This document shows, piece after piece, positions 32,493-44,147 of a stretch of 64,000 bases of DNA (position 1 is the stretch's first letter; every line of letters starts with the position of its first letter). The notes beneath the pieces are model-generated. The model was not told where the DNA came from. It ran no database searches and saw only the letters and a list, made by a program, of their open reading frames with translations. This DNA is from Zopfochytrium polystomum (lineage: Eukaryota > Chytridiomycota > Chytridiomycetes > Chytridiales > Chytridiaceae): contig JAIVFJ010000039.1 of the NCBI GenBank assembly GCA_025765615.1, forward strand, positions 186,001-250,000, given 5' to 3'. A program made the position numbers and the translations under genes.

Positions 32493-32986
32493 TCAGTGCC
32501 GGTGAACTGCGACAGCGTTGCGCTTTTGATTCCAGCAAATTTCGGTCACCGCACTGGTGAGTTTCTTGAGTGTGGCAGAGATGTTTTGAATTTCGCCAGA
32601 AAATGCTAGAGCGCACTACCTGTTCGGGCAGCGATTTCAAGGTCGTACCCAACCATTTCCCCCTTCTCAGATATGGATTCGATGCGTGCGCTGACTGATT
32701 CTTCGATCCCTGTTAACGCTTCCTTGGACGTGTCGAGCTTTTGCGCCTCCTGTGCTTCTCAGGTACGGATTCAATGGGTACCGACTAATTCTTTGAGCCC
32801 GGTAAAAGCTTCCTCAGAAGTGTCGAGCTTTTGTGCCTCATGAAACACCGTCTCAGATACGGGTTCGACGTGTTTACTGACTGATTCTTTGAGACCGGTG
32901 GCTGCTTCCTTAATCGACCCTCCGAGACCAGCGGTAAATGCTTCCTTAAACGACTCTCGAATGCCAGAGCTAAGTGATTCCTTCAT
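32493..32986 (-). pseudogene. Small amphipathic-repeat ORF (LEA/apolipoprotein-like pattern), probably broken
   Basis: On the minus strand, from an ATG at 32986, heptad/undecad-like helices repeat: 'SFKEAFTAGLGGSIKEAATG', 'LKESVSKHVEPVSE' and 'HEAQKLDTSEEAFTGLKEL', then a second unit 'EAQEAQKLDTSKEALTGIEE' followed by 'SVSARIESISEKGEMVGYDL'. The DNA of the two units is a tandem repeat of about 100 bp (32660-32765 and 32755-32870). Between them two in-frame stops (32750-32770) can be avoided only by a frame change. An intron near 32615-32565 would allow an ending 'KLTSAVTEICWNQK'. The open frame also extends upstream of the ATG. Family unknown. The pattern resembles late-embryogenesis-abundant or lipid-binding helices, which is inference only. 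Confidence 0.35.
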
Positions 32987-33365
32987 CGACTCGCTAAAAT
33001 CGGCGATGAGTTCCCTAATGAGGCCTAGGGTTAGGGGCTCGGTGCCAGGCGCCGGAACAAGCTCTTGAGTGCGTTTACATTCGCACAGTAAGAAAGGTGA
33101 TGGAATCGCCCAACCTTACTCAACAAGCAGCCTGGCTCTTTTAACGGTAGGAGAAGCAACACTTTGGCCTAGCCTGGATCGTCAGCAGGGCTATCGTCCC
33201 TTCCGCTGGGATCGTCTCGCTGTCGGTTTGATGTCGTCGTTCGCGTAGCCGAGGCTGTTGCAGTTCTATTCAAACAGTTTTGCTGACAAGCCCGGCGATG
33301 AACAAGTCGAGTTGAAAAGTTCAGGCAACAAAACACAAGTTGCAAGCAACACAGATTGCTCGGAG
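32987..33365. other. Spacer between divergent genes
   Basis: Likely promoter region for the WW-repeat gene and for the small amphipathic ORF. No conserved motif was identified. Confidence 0.4.
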
Positions 33366-34472
33366 ATGGCCTCCACCGAATACGACCCTTCCACTCATCA
33401 CCTCCGTCCTCCACCTGATCGTCTGCCAATGCTCCCTCCAATGCTCGCGATCGCAATCAGCAGCTACATTGCCTCACATCGCGACCGCTTCACCTTTGCA
33501 ACCCTCCTCCGCCTTCCCCAAACCCAGGCCGCGGCCCTCTTCTACCAAACCGGCGTGGGCGCCAACGAGCCCACCTTCGGCTCCTTCAGCAACGTCGCCG
33601 TCCTCGACCGGTTCCGCCGCCACCTTCCGCGCGACCTCCTCGCCGCGCTCTTCGCCGAATGCCCTATGGACTACGCCGCCTCGGTCGCCGCGCTCCAGTG
33701 GTGGAAGGACAGCAGCGGCCGGGAGCTGCGGTACACCGAGCGGGCGCTACGCACCGCCAGCCAGCACGCGCGGCTGGACCTGCTGCAGTGGTGGCGCGAC
33801 AGCGGGCTGCCGCTGCAGTACGACGACCGGCCCGTCGTGCTCGCGTCGGCCCACGGCGCGCTGGACGTCCTGCAGTGGTGGCGCGACAGCGGGGTCGAGG
33901 TGCGCTACAACGAGCTCGCCATGACGGCCGCCAGCCAGTTTGGGCTGGTCGACGTGCTGCGGTGGTGGAAGGACTGCAGCGGGCTGCCGCTCAAGTACGA
34001 CGCCGCCGCCGCCGTGTACGTGGCGTCGCAGGCCGGGCTCACGGACGTGCTGCAGTGGTGGAAGGACAGCGGGCTCGAGTTGCGCTACGACGCGAGAGCG
34101 GTGGATATGGCCAGCAGATGCGGGCGCGTGGAGTGCCTCCAGTGGTGGAAAGACAGAGGGTGCGAGCTCAAGTACACGAGCAACGCCGTCAAGGACGCAG
34201 CGGGCGTGGGCCAGATTAAGAGCTTGCGGTGGTGGAGGGACAGCGGGTTGGAGGTCGACTGGGCCGCTGCCCGCTTGGAGACGTCGTCGCTCGCGACGGT
34301 CCTGGACTGGTGGGAGGAATCTGGGCTGTTCGAAGAGTGGCTAAACAGCCACGACAGCAAGGCCGTGGCCTTTGAGAAAGTCATTCTGAGCCTCGAGTTC
34401 GCGCTTCAGCCGAATGCCGTCCTCGAATGGTGGAGGGACCGGTACGCTCTTTTTGAGGCAACGCAGCGGTGA
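33366..34472 (+). CDS. WW-containing solenoid repeat protein ('LQWWKDSGL' repeats)
   Basis: Intronless, 368 residues from the ATG at 33366. A non-repeat N-terminus ('RLPMLPPMLAIAISSYIASH', possibly F-box-like) leads into seven clear and two weaker repeats of about 29-31 residues. The consensus is L-x-W-W-(K/R)-D-S-G-L-x-L-(K/R)-Y-x-x-x-A-(V/L)-x-x-A-S-x-x-G-x-(V/L)-(D/E)-V. The repeats start near 33690, 33780, 33870, 33957, 34050, 34137, 34224, 34305 and 34425. Helix-turn-helix spacing is like ankyrin repeats, with the paired Trp as hallmark. I recall large families with this repeat in chytrid genomes (knowledge, not checked). No catalytic motif, signal or membrane segment is present, so a protein-binding scaffold is likely. 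DNA of the repeats is very GC-rich and recombination-prone. Confidence 0.8.
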   Translation: MASTEYDPSTHHLRPPPDRLPMLPPMLAIAISSYIASHRDRFTFATLLRLPQTQAAALFYQTGVGANEPTFGSFSNVAVLDRFRRHLPRDLLAALFAECPMDYAASVAALQWWKDSSGRELRYTERALRTASQHARLDLLQWWRDSGLPLQYDDRPVVLASAHGALDVLQWWRDSGVEVRYNELAMTAASQFGLVDVLRWWKDCSGLPLKYDAAAAVYVASQAGLTDVLQWWKDSGLELRYDARAVDMASRCGRVECLQWWKDRGCELKYTSNAVKDAAGVGQIKSLRWWRDSGLEVDWAAARLETSSLATVLDWWEESGLFEEWLNSHDSKAVAFEKVILSLEFALQPNAVLEWWRDRYALFEATQR

Positions 34473-34996
34473 TATTCAATCCTCAGCATCAGGTGGTACT
34501 CCTGAACGATGCAGATTCAACCGTGTCTCCACCAAAAGCAAACAATAAGATACTTTGCACGTCCGAACACCCAGCGGGCAATACGGCGATGATGGCCCGC
34601 AGGTCTCCCTGAAGAGCCGCCTGCGTTTGGAGTATCCAGGTCGAATCATTCGTGGGTGAGCACGAAGTGAGTTCGTTGGGGGCGCCAAGCTCAAAATTCC
34701 CCGTTTTCTGTTTCTTTCTTCTTCCTTCGTGATTCATCCAGAGGCCTCAAAAGCAAAAAAAAAAAGAAAGAAAGAAAGTTTTGGCCAGGATCAGCCAGCC
34801 GAAGTTGCCAGCGATCCTGTCGAGCACCGCCACGACGAAGCTCCAACACCTCTTTCGAACCGCAGTCACCGCGGGCGGATCACACGCTCCTCCTCACTCT
34901 TTCCGTCGTCTTCTCTGGGCTCCAACTGCCCTCGAATCGGGTCGTCACCTTTTCACACCTTTATCTTGTCGCTCGGCTCTCGCCGTTTTCGTCAGA
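34473..34996. other. Promoter-side spacer of LeuRS
   Basis: Contains an A-rich GAAAGAAAGAAAG patch (34756-34780) and CT-rich leader sequence before the LeuRS start. No gene. Confidence 0.5.
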
Positions 34997-37900
34997 ATGT
35001 CCTCCGCAGGTGCGCCAACGACGACGCCAGCTACTCCGGGCGGGGAAACACCGAAGTCAGTAAGTACTACTGATGAATCGATTTATCGCGAGAGCGAGGG
35101 GTGCGGATCGGATGGATCGGTGGATACGCGTGGTTGGGGGCGGGGTCTGCATGCGCGAAGGGGCTCGCGACGATCGGCTGGACAGATCTGCGATCTGCGA
35201 GGCGGCCGCCGCGTCTGCTTCAGATAATACTTTCGACGCGTACTGTTGTTGGAACTATCCTGCTGACTCTGTCCCCCGTCCAGTTTGCAAAGTTGCATGC
35301 ATTGCAGGAGCTCGAGCGAATCGCCCAGTCTCGATGGGAGGCCGAAAAAGTTTTCGAAGCGAACGCTCCGGCCGACGGGAAGAAGTCGCCGAAGTTCATG
35401 ACGACGTTTCCCTTCCCGTACATGAATGGACGCCTGCACCTGGGGCATTCCTTTACTATCTCAAAATGCGAATTCGCCGTTGGGTACGAGCGTTTGAAAG
35501 GGAAAGTCGTTCTGTTCCCCTTCGGTTTCCACTGCACTGGAATGCCCATTAAAGCCTGCGCAGACAAGTTGAAAGCAGAGGTCGATCAGTTCGGCCAAAA
35601 CTTTGAGCGATTTGTTGAAGGTATGGGTTCTGAGGTTACCCAAGCAGAGGCTGAACCTTCCATTAGCGGCGCCAGCACTAGAAATTCAACCCGAGGTACA
35701 GACAGAGGGTAAAGTCGATCCCACGAAAATCGATAAAAAACATGGGAAAGCGGCAGCCAAGAACACCGGCCTCAAGTACCAGTTTCAGATAATGCAACAA
35801 CTGGGAGTACCGAAAGAAGAAATTCATAAATTCGCGGACGCCGTGCATTGGTTGTACTACTTCCCGCCTCTGACAATTGTGAGTTGGACTGGTTTTGCTC
35901 AAAATGTCGACTGAGCGACTGATTGCGTTGTCTTTGTTTAGTCCGACCTAAAAGCCCTCGGCTTGAGCGTAGATTGGCGGAGATCATTCATTACTACCGA
36001 CAAGAACCCTTTCTTTGATTCATTCGTGCGCTGGCAGTTCAACACTCTCCGGAAGCAACCGCTCCCAAAGGTCAAATTCGGTGAGCGTTACACAATCTAC
36101 TCTGCTCTCGATGGCCAAGCTTGCATGGATCACGACCGCGCCGCTGGTGAAGGTGTTGGAGTGCAAGAGTACACAGGGATCAAGCTGGAAGTGCTGATGG
36201 AGGACTTGATCTCTACACCCCTCAATGAGCGAGATAAGGTCAAAGATGTCCCTGTGGGCCAGCTTTTGACCAGCCAAGGTGTCTTGGCAGCTCTGAAGGG
36301 CAAGAAACTGTTCATGGTAGCGGCAACGTTGAGACCAGAGACTATGTACGGACAGACTAATTGTTATGTGGGGATCGACATCGATTACGGCATTTACGAA
36401 GCCCGGGACAACGAAGCATGGATCTGTACACCTCGCGCTGCCAAGAATATGGCCTTCCAGGGTCTCTTCCCTGCCAGAGGCGAAATTATTAAATTGGCTG
36501 CTCTGAAGGGGCTCGATCTCATCGGTGTTCCTGTCAAAGCCCCTCTCGCCCAGTTCTCAAAAGTGTACACCCTTCCTATGGATGGTGTTCTCGCTACGAA
36601 GGTGACTGCCAGCTCTTTCAATCCTCCACTTCTAAACGCCCACTCTTTGATTAGGGAACAGGTGTAGTTACGTCTGTTCCGTCTGACTCTCCAGATGACT
36701 ATATCACCTTGCAAGACTTGGTGAAAAAGGCAGCCTTCTACAACGTTCAGCCAAAGTGGGTGGAGCCATTCTTGCCCCCCAAACCCATTATCCAGACTCC
36801 CAATCTGGGGAACCTAGCTGCAGCAACTGCTGTCCAGCAATTGAACATCAAGAGTCAACGAGACAAGAAAGAACTCGCGACAGCAAAGGAGATTGTTTAT
36901 AAAGAGGGCTTTTACAATGGCGTCATGCTTGTGGGTGCTTGCCAGGGAAAGTAAGTACCGTCTTCATTCACTATCCATCTCGCCCACCAGGCTAGTCGCG
37001 TGATGAGATAAATCTTAAAAACTTTCGTTCTCCATACATTGTACCATGGTGACAATTATACTCTGATGGCTGCCACCCAACCTGATCCCCCTAATGTATC
37101 ACCTTCGAGCTAACTCCCGATTCACAGACCAGTGCAGGAGGCAAAGCCCCTCATCAAGGACATGCTCATCAAAGGCAACATGGCTTTCAATTACTGCGAG
37201 CCTGAAGGTCTCGTCGTCAGTCGTAGTGGCGATGAATGTATAGTGACTTTGGCCGAGCAGTGGTACATGGACTACGGCGAGGAATCGTGGCGGAAGCTGA
37301 CCCAAGAGTGAGTTTGTTTTTCCACAATTATGTGATTGTAAACACCAATTGCAGAGCGCTGTCTAAGATGGAAACGTACGGCCAAGAAACCCGTAATGCT
37401 TTTGAGAAAACCCTGGACTGGCTTGGGCAGTGGGCTTGCTCCCGAAGCTTTGGTCTGGGAAGTCGTCTCCCTTGGGACCCGAAATACTTGATTGAATCGC
37501 TCAGTGATTCAACCATCTATATGGCGTACTATACTGTATCACACTTCTTGCACAGTAAGGACACTGTTCGCCTGTGTTTTTCTGACTTAACAAAATAACA
37601 AAGGTAACCTGGATGGCTCCTCCCCTGGCATTCTGAAGATTTCTGCAGCAGACATGACGGATGATGTGTGGGATTATATTCTCCTGGAAGGTCCTTTGCC
37701 CAAAAACTCTGCTATACCAAAATCTGATCTAGAACGGATGCGGCGAGAATTCGAGTTTTTCTACCCTATGGACCTACGCTGCTCCGGCAAGGATCTTATC
37801 AACAATCATCTGACGTTCTGTCTCTACAACCACACTGCGATGTTCCCCAAAGACAAGTGGCCAGGAGCTATGCGAGCCAACGGGCATCTCTTGCTTAATA

Positions 37901-39141
37901 GCGAAAAAATGTCGAAATCTACTGGCAATTTCATGTCCCTGACAGATGCTATCCAGCGCTACGGTGCTGACGCGACACGCTTTGCTCTGGCAGATGCTGG
38001 CGATGGTCTGGAAGATGCAAACTTCCTCTACAAGACTGCAGATGACGCCATTCTGAAGCTGTTCACCGAAAAGGAGCTTTGCGAGGAAATGGTTGCTGAG
38101 GCGAACGCCGGAAAGTTGCGAAGTGGACCGTTTACCTGGAACGATCGTGTTTTCCTGGCCGAGATGACTCGAATTACAGAGCAGGCTGACAAGGCATACG
38201 CTGGCATGCTCTTCCGGGAGGCACTGAAATGCTCTTACTATGATCTGCAAAATGCCAAGGGCGAGTATCGAAAGGTGACAACTCCTCCAAGTGGCGCTGC
38301 TGGTGCAGGCGAACACTACGAAGGGCTCCACAAAGATCTTGTGCTGAAATACGTCGAGTTGCAAACTATTTTAATGTCCCCAATCACTCCTCACTGGAGC
38401 GAGCATTTGTGGACAACCGTTCTTAAGAACGTAAGTACATCCAGTCCTTGATGGCAGATTGGTAACAAATGTCTCAGCCTACAAGTGTGATAAGGGCGAA
38501 ATGGCCTGAAATGAGCCAAGAAGTGGACACCACCATTTTGGACGCTGCGCAGTATGTTCGTGATTTGATCCACAAGACAAGAGCGGCAGAAGAGCTTGCA
38601 CAACGCAAGAAGGCAAAAGCCAAGAAGGGACCAACGGCTCCTTCGAGTGCCGAGAGCGACAGCCCCAAAACAATTCGGTTCTACTACGCCTCATCCTTCC
38701 CTGCATGGCAAGAATCTGCCCTTGCCGCTCTCAAATCCACTTTCGACGAGGAGAAAGGCGCTTTCAGTGGAAAAGAGCGTGACGCCATCGCTGCTGCTGG
38801 TCTTGCTGGTGACAAGCGGGTTATGCCCTTTGTGGCAATGATCAAAGTGAGTGCGAGCCTCTATGTGGATTATGATAAATCTGCTTAACGTCATCTTGCA
38901 CTTGCAGAAAACTGTGGAGGCTGCTGGACCATCCGCGTTTGACCGGACAGTTTCGTTCAATGAGCAAGACACGCTCACGCAAAATGTGGACTACATCCGA
39001 AGAGAACTGGCCTCCCTGAAGATTTCTGCTGTTGAGTTCGTCGCGAAGGAGGGACTTGCAGCTGGTGATGACTTTTCTGATGAAGACATTGCCAAGGCCG
39101 AGGGGGCGCTGCCGGGCGTTCCGACTTACCGCATTGTTTGA
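34997..39141 (+). CDS. LARS1/CDC60: Cytosolic leucyl-tRNA synthetase
   Basis: Class I synthetase charging tRNA-Leu. It starts at 34997 ('[20 protein letters not shown]'), with a phase-0 intron to about 35282 and roughly nine further short introns. The HIGH-type motif is '[10 protein letters not shown]' (near 35425) and the KMSKS loop is '[12 protein letters not shown]' (near 37905). The CP1 editing domain shows '[14 protein letters not shown]' (near 36320), needed to hydrolyse mischarged tRNA. Eukaryotic-archaeal features are '[19 protein letters not shown]' and '[12 protein letters not shown]'. After the catalytic core come the anticodon-binding helical domain (38100-38430), a Lys-rich linker and a C-terminal extension ending '[10 protein letters not shown]'. 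Length and order agree with the cytosolic form; no mitochondrial presequence. No frame break noticed. Confidence 0.93.
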
Positions 39142-40968
39142 GCACATGTTGCTGCTCCATCTCTGTGTCTTGTCGTCTACTTCTACCGCATGTTTGTATC
39201 TCTCTTTGCTTCCTTAAAGATGCTGGTTGGTGCCCAATTCATCATCGTGCGCATATTTGTAAACAGTGTGGGGACTTGAGTGTGATGGACCTGGGGGTGT
39301 GTAAGAACTCTTTTCAAGATTCAATTCAGATGGGCCGGTGATGGTTGACTCGTGGCTCCTTTCACGCCGCCTTTCAAAGCTTTGGGCCTTGGCACCCATT
39401 ACTCGAACACCTCTCTCATCGTATTGTTGCTTCTACTCTCCCGGAACAGGAGTAAAGAGAGGAGGTTAAAAAAGAAACGGCGAGCCGGGAGATGATGTGA
39501 AAGCGCGTGTGACGAAAAAGACAAAATCAAAGTTTAAAGAACAGCAACGAAAGACGGATTCGCCAGTGGCTTTGTGAGTAGCGGAGCCTGGGGTTTCAAA
39601 CTTGAAGAGAAGATAGAACTTTGAAAGGGCTTGCCAAAGAGCCCAACAGCGAGCGAATCCGCTGGGAATGAAGGTGGGGATGAGCGCGTAAAGTGGTAGT
39701 CAAAATACAGCAGAACGAAGGTGTCGAGGAAGCGATGATTTTGACCCCACTTCGAGATGCGTCACACATGAACGGATGGAGATATCGAGCTGAAATTTCG
39801 TACACAAATAGATGTTTGATAAGAACTGTCGATCCTCCAAATGGCGTCCCGAAAGACCGATTTCTCATAATTCGGTTAAACTCGAGTCATAGTTACGAAT
39901 GAGTGTGCAAAAATAAGAGCAAAATCGAATCGTGGGAAGTGGTATTCAGTTCCGAAACAAATGAGTCACGTGATCTGGCCATAGTAAAAGGTCCAAGAGC
40001 ACTCAAAATTTTTGAAATTCGCCAAGACTCGAAGGAAATAGCTTGGGCTGCGAAATTTACGGATATTCCTCGAGTGGGTATAGAGAATACGTAATCCAAA
40101 AATTGAGCTGATAGAGAAAATACTGAGAGACTTGTAAAAGTGGTAATATCACCGCACTTAATAGAAGGGTACAACTTCATTGCAACATGAGGTCAATCGA
40201 GCAGATAAAAATAGCACAGCTTGAAAACCTTTACAATTCGCTCATCGCAACTAAGGATCCAAATTGATGGAATCGCGATAAAGGGCCCCTTATCGCTGTC
40301 GTGTCAGAAATGGGCCAGTGAAAAGCAGGTCTATCACTTTCGCAAAATACTAATAATGTCGCGACATCCAATTGCCCAAAACGCCCCCCTCATATCGCTA
40401 TTGGAAGCTCCCTTATCGCAACACAATAAATCCCATATTCTCGGATGTCGGGTTATCGATTTGGAACCTTCATCGCAACACCAGTACACTCTGTAAAAGA
40501 CTAAGTTACTCCCTGCCAAGAGCTGTCAATTGAAACCAGCATCAATTTTTCCAGCACCATTTTTTTTGGCTCAATACGTGCAACATGGTCGCCACTTACT
40601 AACTTCCGCCATTGTAAACTCTGGGGGGTGCAACACATCAGCAGGGAACATTCTGTCAATGCAATTCCTAAGCATGTAGAGAATAAATATGCTGACAGAG
40701 AGGGGATTCTCTACATGCTGACAGAGAGGTGAGGCTCAGGGGAGCTTTACTGGAATATTTTTGGTGGCTCACACTGTATCCAAAAAAGTCTATTGCAAGG
40801 AATCTGATTTCATTTTGAATAATGTACGACTTAGAAATATGGAAAGATGCTCAAACACAATCCAAACGTCCTTCCTTCCGCAAGTTGAGCCGTAGCAAAC
40901 TCCATTTGCATCTGATTCAAACTTTTGAATCAGTTGCAATGTTCAAGTTCAATTTGATTTGACCCATT
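39142..40968. other. Gene-poor AT-rich spacer
   Basis: 1.8 kb after LeuRS without a convincing gene. The longest open stretches are under 100 codons and lack family features. It holds a strong inverted repeat at 40673-40717 and a direct repeat TGCTGACAGAGAGG (40690 and 40716). Right boundary is element A3. Confidence 0.55.
40673..40717. repeat. Perfect 12-bp inverted repeat (hairpin)
   Basis: CATGTAGAGAAT (40673-40684) and ATTCTCTACATG (40706-40717) enclose a 21-base loop that contains one copy of a GCTGACAGAGAGG direct repeat; the other copy follows the right arm. It may be a small foldback-element remnant. Confidence 0.7.
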
Positions 40969-42427
40969 TGTGAGACTACACCAAGGTCTCAGTGATAAAG
41001 TCTAGGGATTTTATTCGCAAAAACAAGTGTACCTGTCATAAAACTGCAAGGATCGGGACCCCTATTATTGCTCCCGGTTCTTTAGTTTCCAAGGTGTTAT
41101 CAAAGTGTATTTGCGGCTAACCCGTCTTTATTATTGGGCCTGCTTTTACTACTTTTGTCTTAACAGTTTCTGTTGCGCCAGGGTTTTCTCAACATATTAT
41201 CTTTTTCAGTGACTAACGGAGACTGCCCTACTGCCTAGGGATGGGGTGCCTGACAGGCCGTACCCCAAGCCCGCCTAATTTATTATTTATTTTCGGCACT
41301 TGTACATACATGCATAGGGTTGGGGGGGACTTAGAGCATTTGTGGTGGATGCTCCAAGTCAGGGGGTTGACTTGTCAATTTTCTCTCTCTCTGTTTTTGG
41401 GCCATTTCGCTTTTTCCTTTTTTTTCTTCAATCTGATTTCTGTCCATTGGCACCAATACAGAGTCCCTCCAAATCCATCTGGCTCACAAAGGTGAGGGTA
41501 GTGAGAGATGGTACACACCCGGGTGTGTACATGGTCCCTTCGTGGGGCTCCTCTTAAGGGGCGGTGGGTGGGGAATGCAGCTGGCCCACCAGCGACTGTG
41601 TGACATTGCCGGCTCTGTGTTGGAGTGAGGATCCCTGTCACTTGCCCGCCGCGATGACGGTGGTGGTGGTGGTGATGACGACAGCGTTGTTGTCCCCAAC
41701 CTTCCCGTCCCCGCGAGGGTGTTGGTGGCTGCGCTCGGTGCAGCCCCCGACACCTGAGAGTTCGATCTACAAGCGCCTGCCTCAGTCCTATTGCTGTGAG
41801 GGTGAGATGTGTGAGTACGAGTGCGATGCGATAAAGCCTGTTGGTCAAGTGGTTGTGCCAACGCAGCCCGGCGGGGTGCGTGTACGATCGCAGGTGTTTC
41901 TGCGTGCGAGTTCCCTGCTGGCGACCTTCCGACCCCTACATAGTCAACTCCCCTCTCTCTTTCCCCCCCCCCTGTTGCTGGTGACGATGAGGGCTCCTGC
42001 AGCACCGTCTGCGACAAGGGGAGCTAGGTTGCGCCCTGTCCGTCCCATCGCTATTAACCACTCCTGTTGTATTTGAGATTAGGTTCCTGAGATAAAAACC
42101 CCTGTTTCCCTCTTCTCTCTCTTTATTCTGCGGTTGTGTTGCGCCCTCAGGAGTGCCCTTCTGTTTCCCCTCGCATCGGCCTGCGGCCACGCGAGTAATC
42201 AGTGCTCCAGCACCGATCCTTCAGAGGATTGTCCCGCTGAATGTTCATTCTTTGTGTTTGAGACCCCTGTTAGACAGATCAGTAGGGATACTTTGTGGAC
42301 TAGGCAAGTAGTAGGGTTGAAACACCCCCTAGACAACAGCCCAATAAAGTTAGTTTTAGCCTATTATTTGCTTTCCCTCACTCTAGGGCCCAGATCCCAG
42401 GGTGAAAGGAGTGAGTATAGTCTCACA
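40969..42427 (-). mobile_element. Family A inverted-repeat element, copy 3 (intact)
   Basis: 1459 bp in reverse orientation relative to copy 1, starting TGTGAGACTACACC and ending GAGTATAGTCTCACA, with a perfect 4-bp target duplication CATT (40965-40968 and 42428-42431). It contains neither the LTR nor element C and so shows the ancestral structure of the family. No transposase is encoded. One minus-strand frame (42017 to 41484) corresponds to frames open in the other copies, but its substitutions look unselected. Confidence 0.85.
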
Positions 42428-42708
42428 CATTTTGGACCGTAGCTCCAGGGATGCATAGCACATCAGAACCCTCTTTTAACAGATCTACATTACAAAAGCT
42501 CACATATAAAAAGCTTATTGCACTTTGACAAAGAATTACTGTATTTTTTTTAGAGTTTGCCTCTTCCCTCGCCCCCAATCAAATCAATGTCAACTAAACG
42601 AGACAGTTCTTCAATTGCAAGCCTGGATTTGCCAACAAAAACACCTGTGAAAGGAAGAAGAAGCAGAAAAGGCGGAAAGTTAAATATCTCACAGGCACCT
42701 CTAGAGAA

Positions 42709-43764
42709 TCACAGTCTCTGCTCACGAATTGTTTTCATCCCCAGATCTTGGGCGGCTTTTAAGTTTCTAATAGAGATGTCAAATTCAGGATGAAGGAATC
42801 AAAAATCATTATGATACGAACACGCCAATGTCGTCAAGGAAAATAGCCTCAGTTGGTTGTACGCCAAGTTCTTTGCAGGCAAACAAGTAGAACTGTGGGT
42901 CAGGCTTTCGCATCCCAACAACTGAGCTTTCTATGAAATGGTCAAATAGTGAGACAAGCTCAACATTTGGTGGACCAAGAATGTCAGAATCTCCAAAGTC
43001 AACATTGTTGGTGAGGGCTGCCAGCTTGTAACGTTTGGAGGCTGGGCGCATGAAAATGATATGAGTACTGGCGACACTGAGTCACAATGTAAAGCACGTA
43101 AATCAAAGGGCCAGAATGCACATAATATGATACACTCCCCCATCTTTTTCCTCACCCCTCAATCGTTTAATCGCCTCAACCACAAGTAGGTCAGGTGTCT
43201 CACTCATTTTCATCATTGTTCGAAAAAGTTCCTCGCCATCAATCTGAATATGCTTAGGGGTGGGAAGTTCTTTGACACCCCGCTTAAGAAGATATTGATA
43301 GTACACATCCCAGTTTCGTGGTTCTGATAGTTCTGAAGAAAATAGGGGATAGAATTCAGCTAATGTGAGCTCACGGCGCTCCAATCTCTGGAAAGAGCCT
43401 GATGCGCCCCTTTCTTGGCTTCGTTGTTCATTGCACACCATTGGGATTAACCTTGAGTATATTGCGTGGGGAAAACAAAGAATGAATTTCTCACATGGCC
43501 ACTGGGAATGAGATGTTTTTTAAGATTGCTTGAATTGTGATGTGGTCTGTTCAACCTACCATTAAGAAAGTTCTGCGGAAGGCCAACTTTCCGTTCATAG
43601 GTACGAATTCCCTCCAGCGGAGAATGGACTACTACACCACCCAAATCGAAGATTACAGCCTTGCTCCAGGGCAAAGTGTTCGAATTGACAATAGAGAAGG
43701 TCAGAATGCGACAAGTTACGCATTGGGACATCAGCAAACGGACCTTGACGCCTGAGGGACCCAT
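42709..43764 (-). CDS. HAD-superfamily hydrolase (epoxide-hydrolase N-terminal / ACAD10-type phosphatase)
   Basis: Four exons on the minus strand. The start at 43764 gives a leader 'MGPSGVKVRLLMSQ', then motif I 'AVIFDLGGVVVHSP' (near 43650) with the nucleophile Asp. 'GSFQRLERRELTLAEFYP' (near 43395) and 'LFRTMMKMSETPDLLVVEAI' follow in the cap. Motif II is 'LAALTNN' (near 43020), motif III 'GMRKPDPQFY' (near 42910) and motif IV 'AIFLDDIG' (near 42845), completed after an intron by 'NLKAAQDLGMKTI' and a stop at 42709. This order matches HAD-IA proteins related to the phosphatase half of soluble epoxide hydrolase and ACAD10 (family knowledge). Substrate unknown. The last intron lacks a donor in the expected phase: 'DDIGG' is followed by CGTG, so one extra base or an unusual splice site must be assumed. 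Confidence 0.8.
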
Positions 43765-44147
43765 GGCAGTAAGACGTGGGAGAACAAATACTGTGTCAAT
43801 GGCTCGAGGCAGGCTTCGCAAGAACTCTCCACAGAAGAGATTGGGTTATTCGTTTCTTCAATTGGTGACACAGAAATAATAACGAAATGCAATGGTTGTA
43901 CCAGAGTAAACTGCCGCAGGACTATGAGCGATCGGAAGAAATCCAAAATGCGAAAGACCTTAAAAAAGGAAGAAGAATAAGTTAAAACCTCGCCAGTCCG
44001 TCTAGTATAAGGAGAGAGAGAGGAGGGAGGGAGAGAGAGAGTAGGGCCGGTGCACCAGCGGTTTCGACTGAAACTCCGTTGCCGAACGCCGGCAGTCACG
44101 CAAGTTCGGCTTTTGGCGCTGTCGGTCGTTGCTGCCTATGATGATCT
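43765..44147. other. Upstream spacer of the HAD gene
   Basis: Promoter side of the HAD gene, with a purine-rich GAGAGAGAGG stretch (44010-44042) resembling the one before R1 copy 1. Confidence 0.4.

Noticed and set aside
40680..40740. Hammerhead ribozyme
   Set aside because: The conserved CUGANGA core is absent; only CTGACAG occurs near the hairpin.
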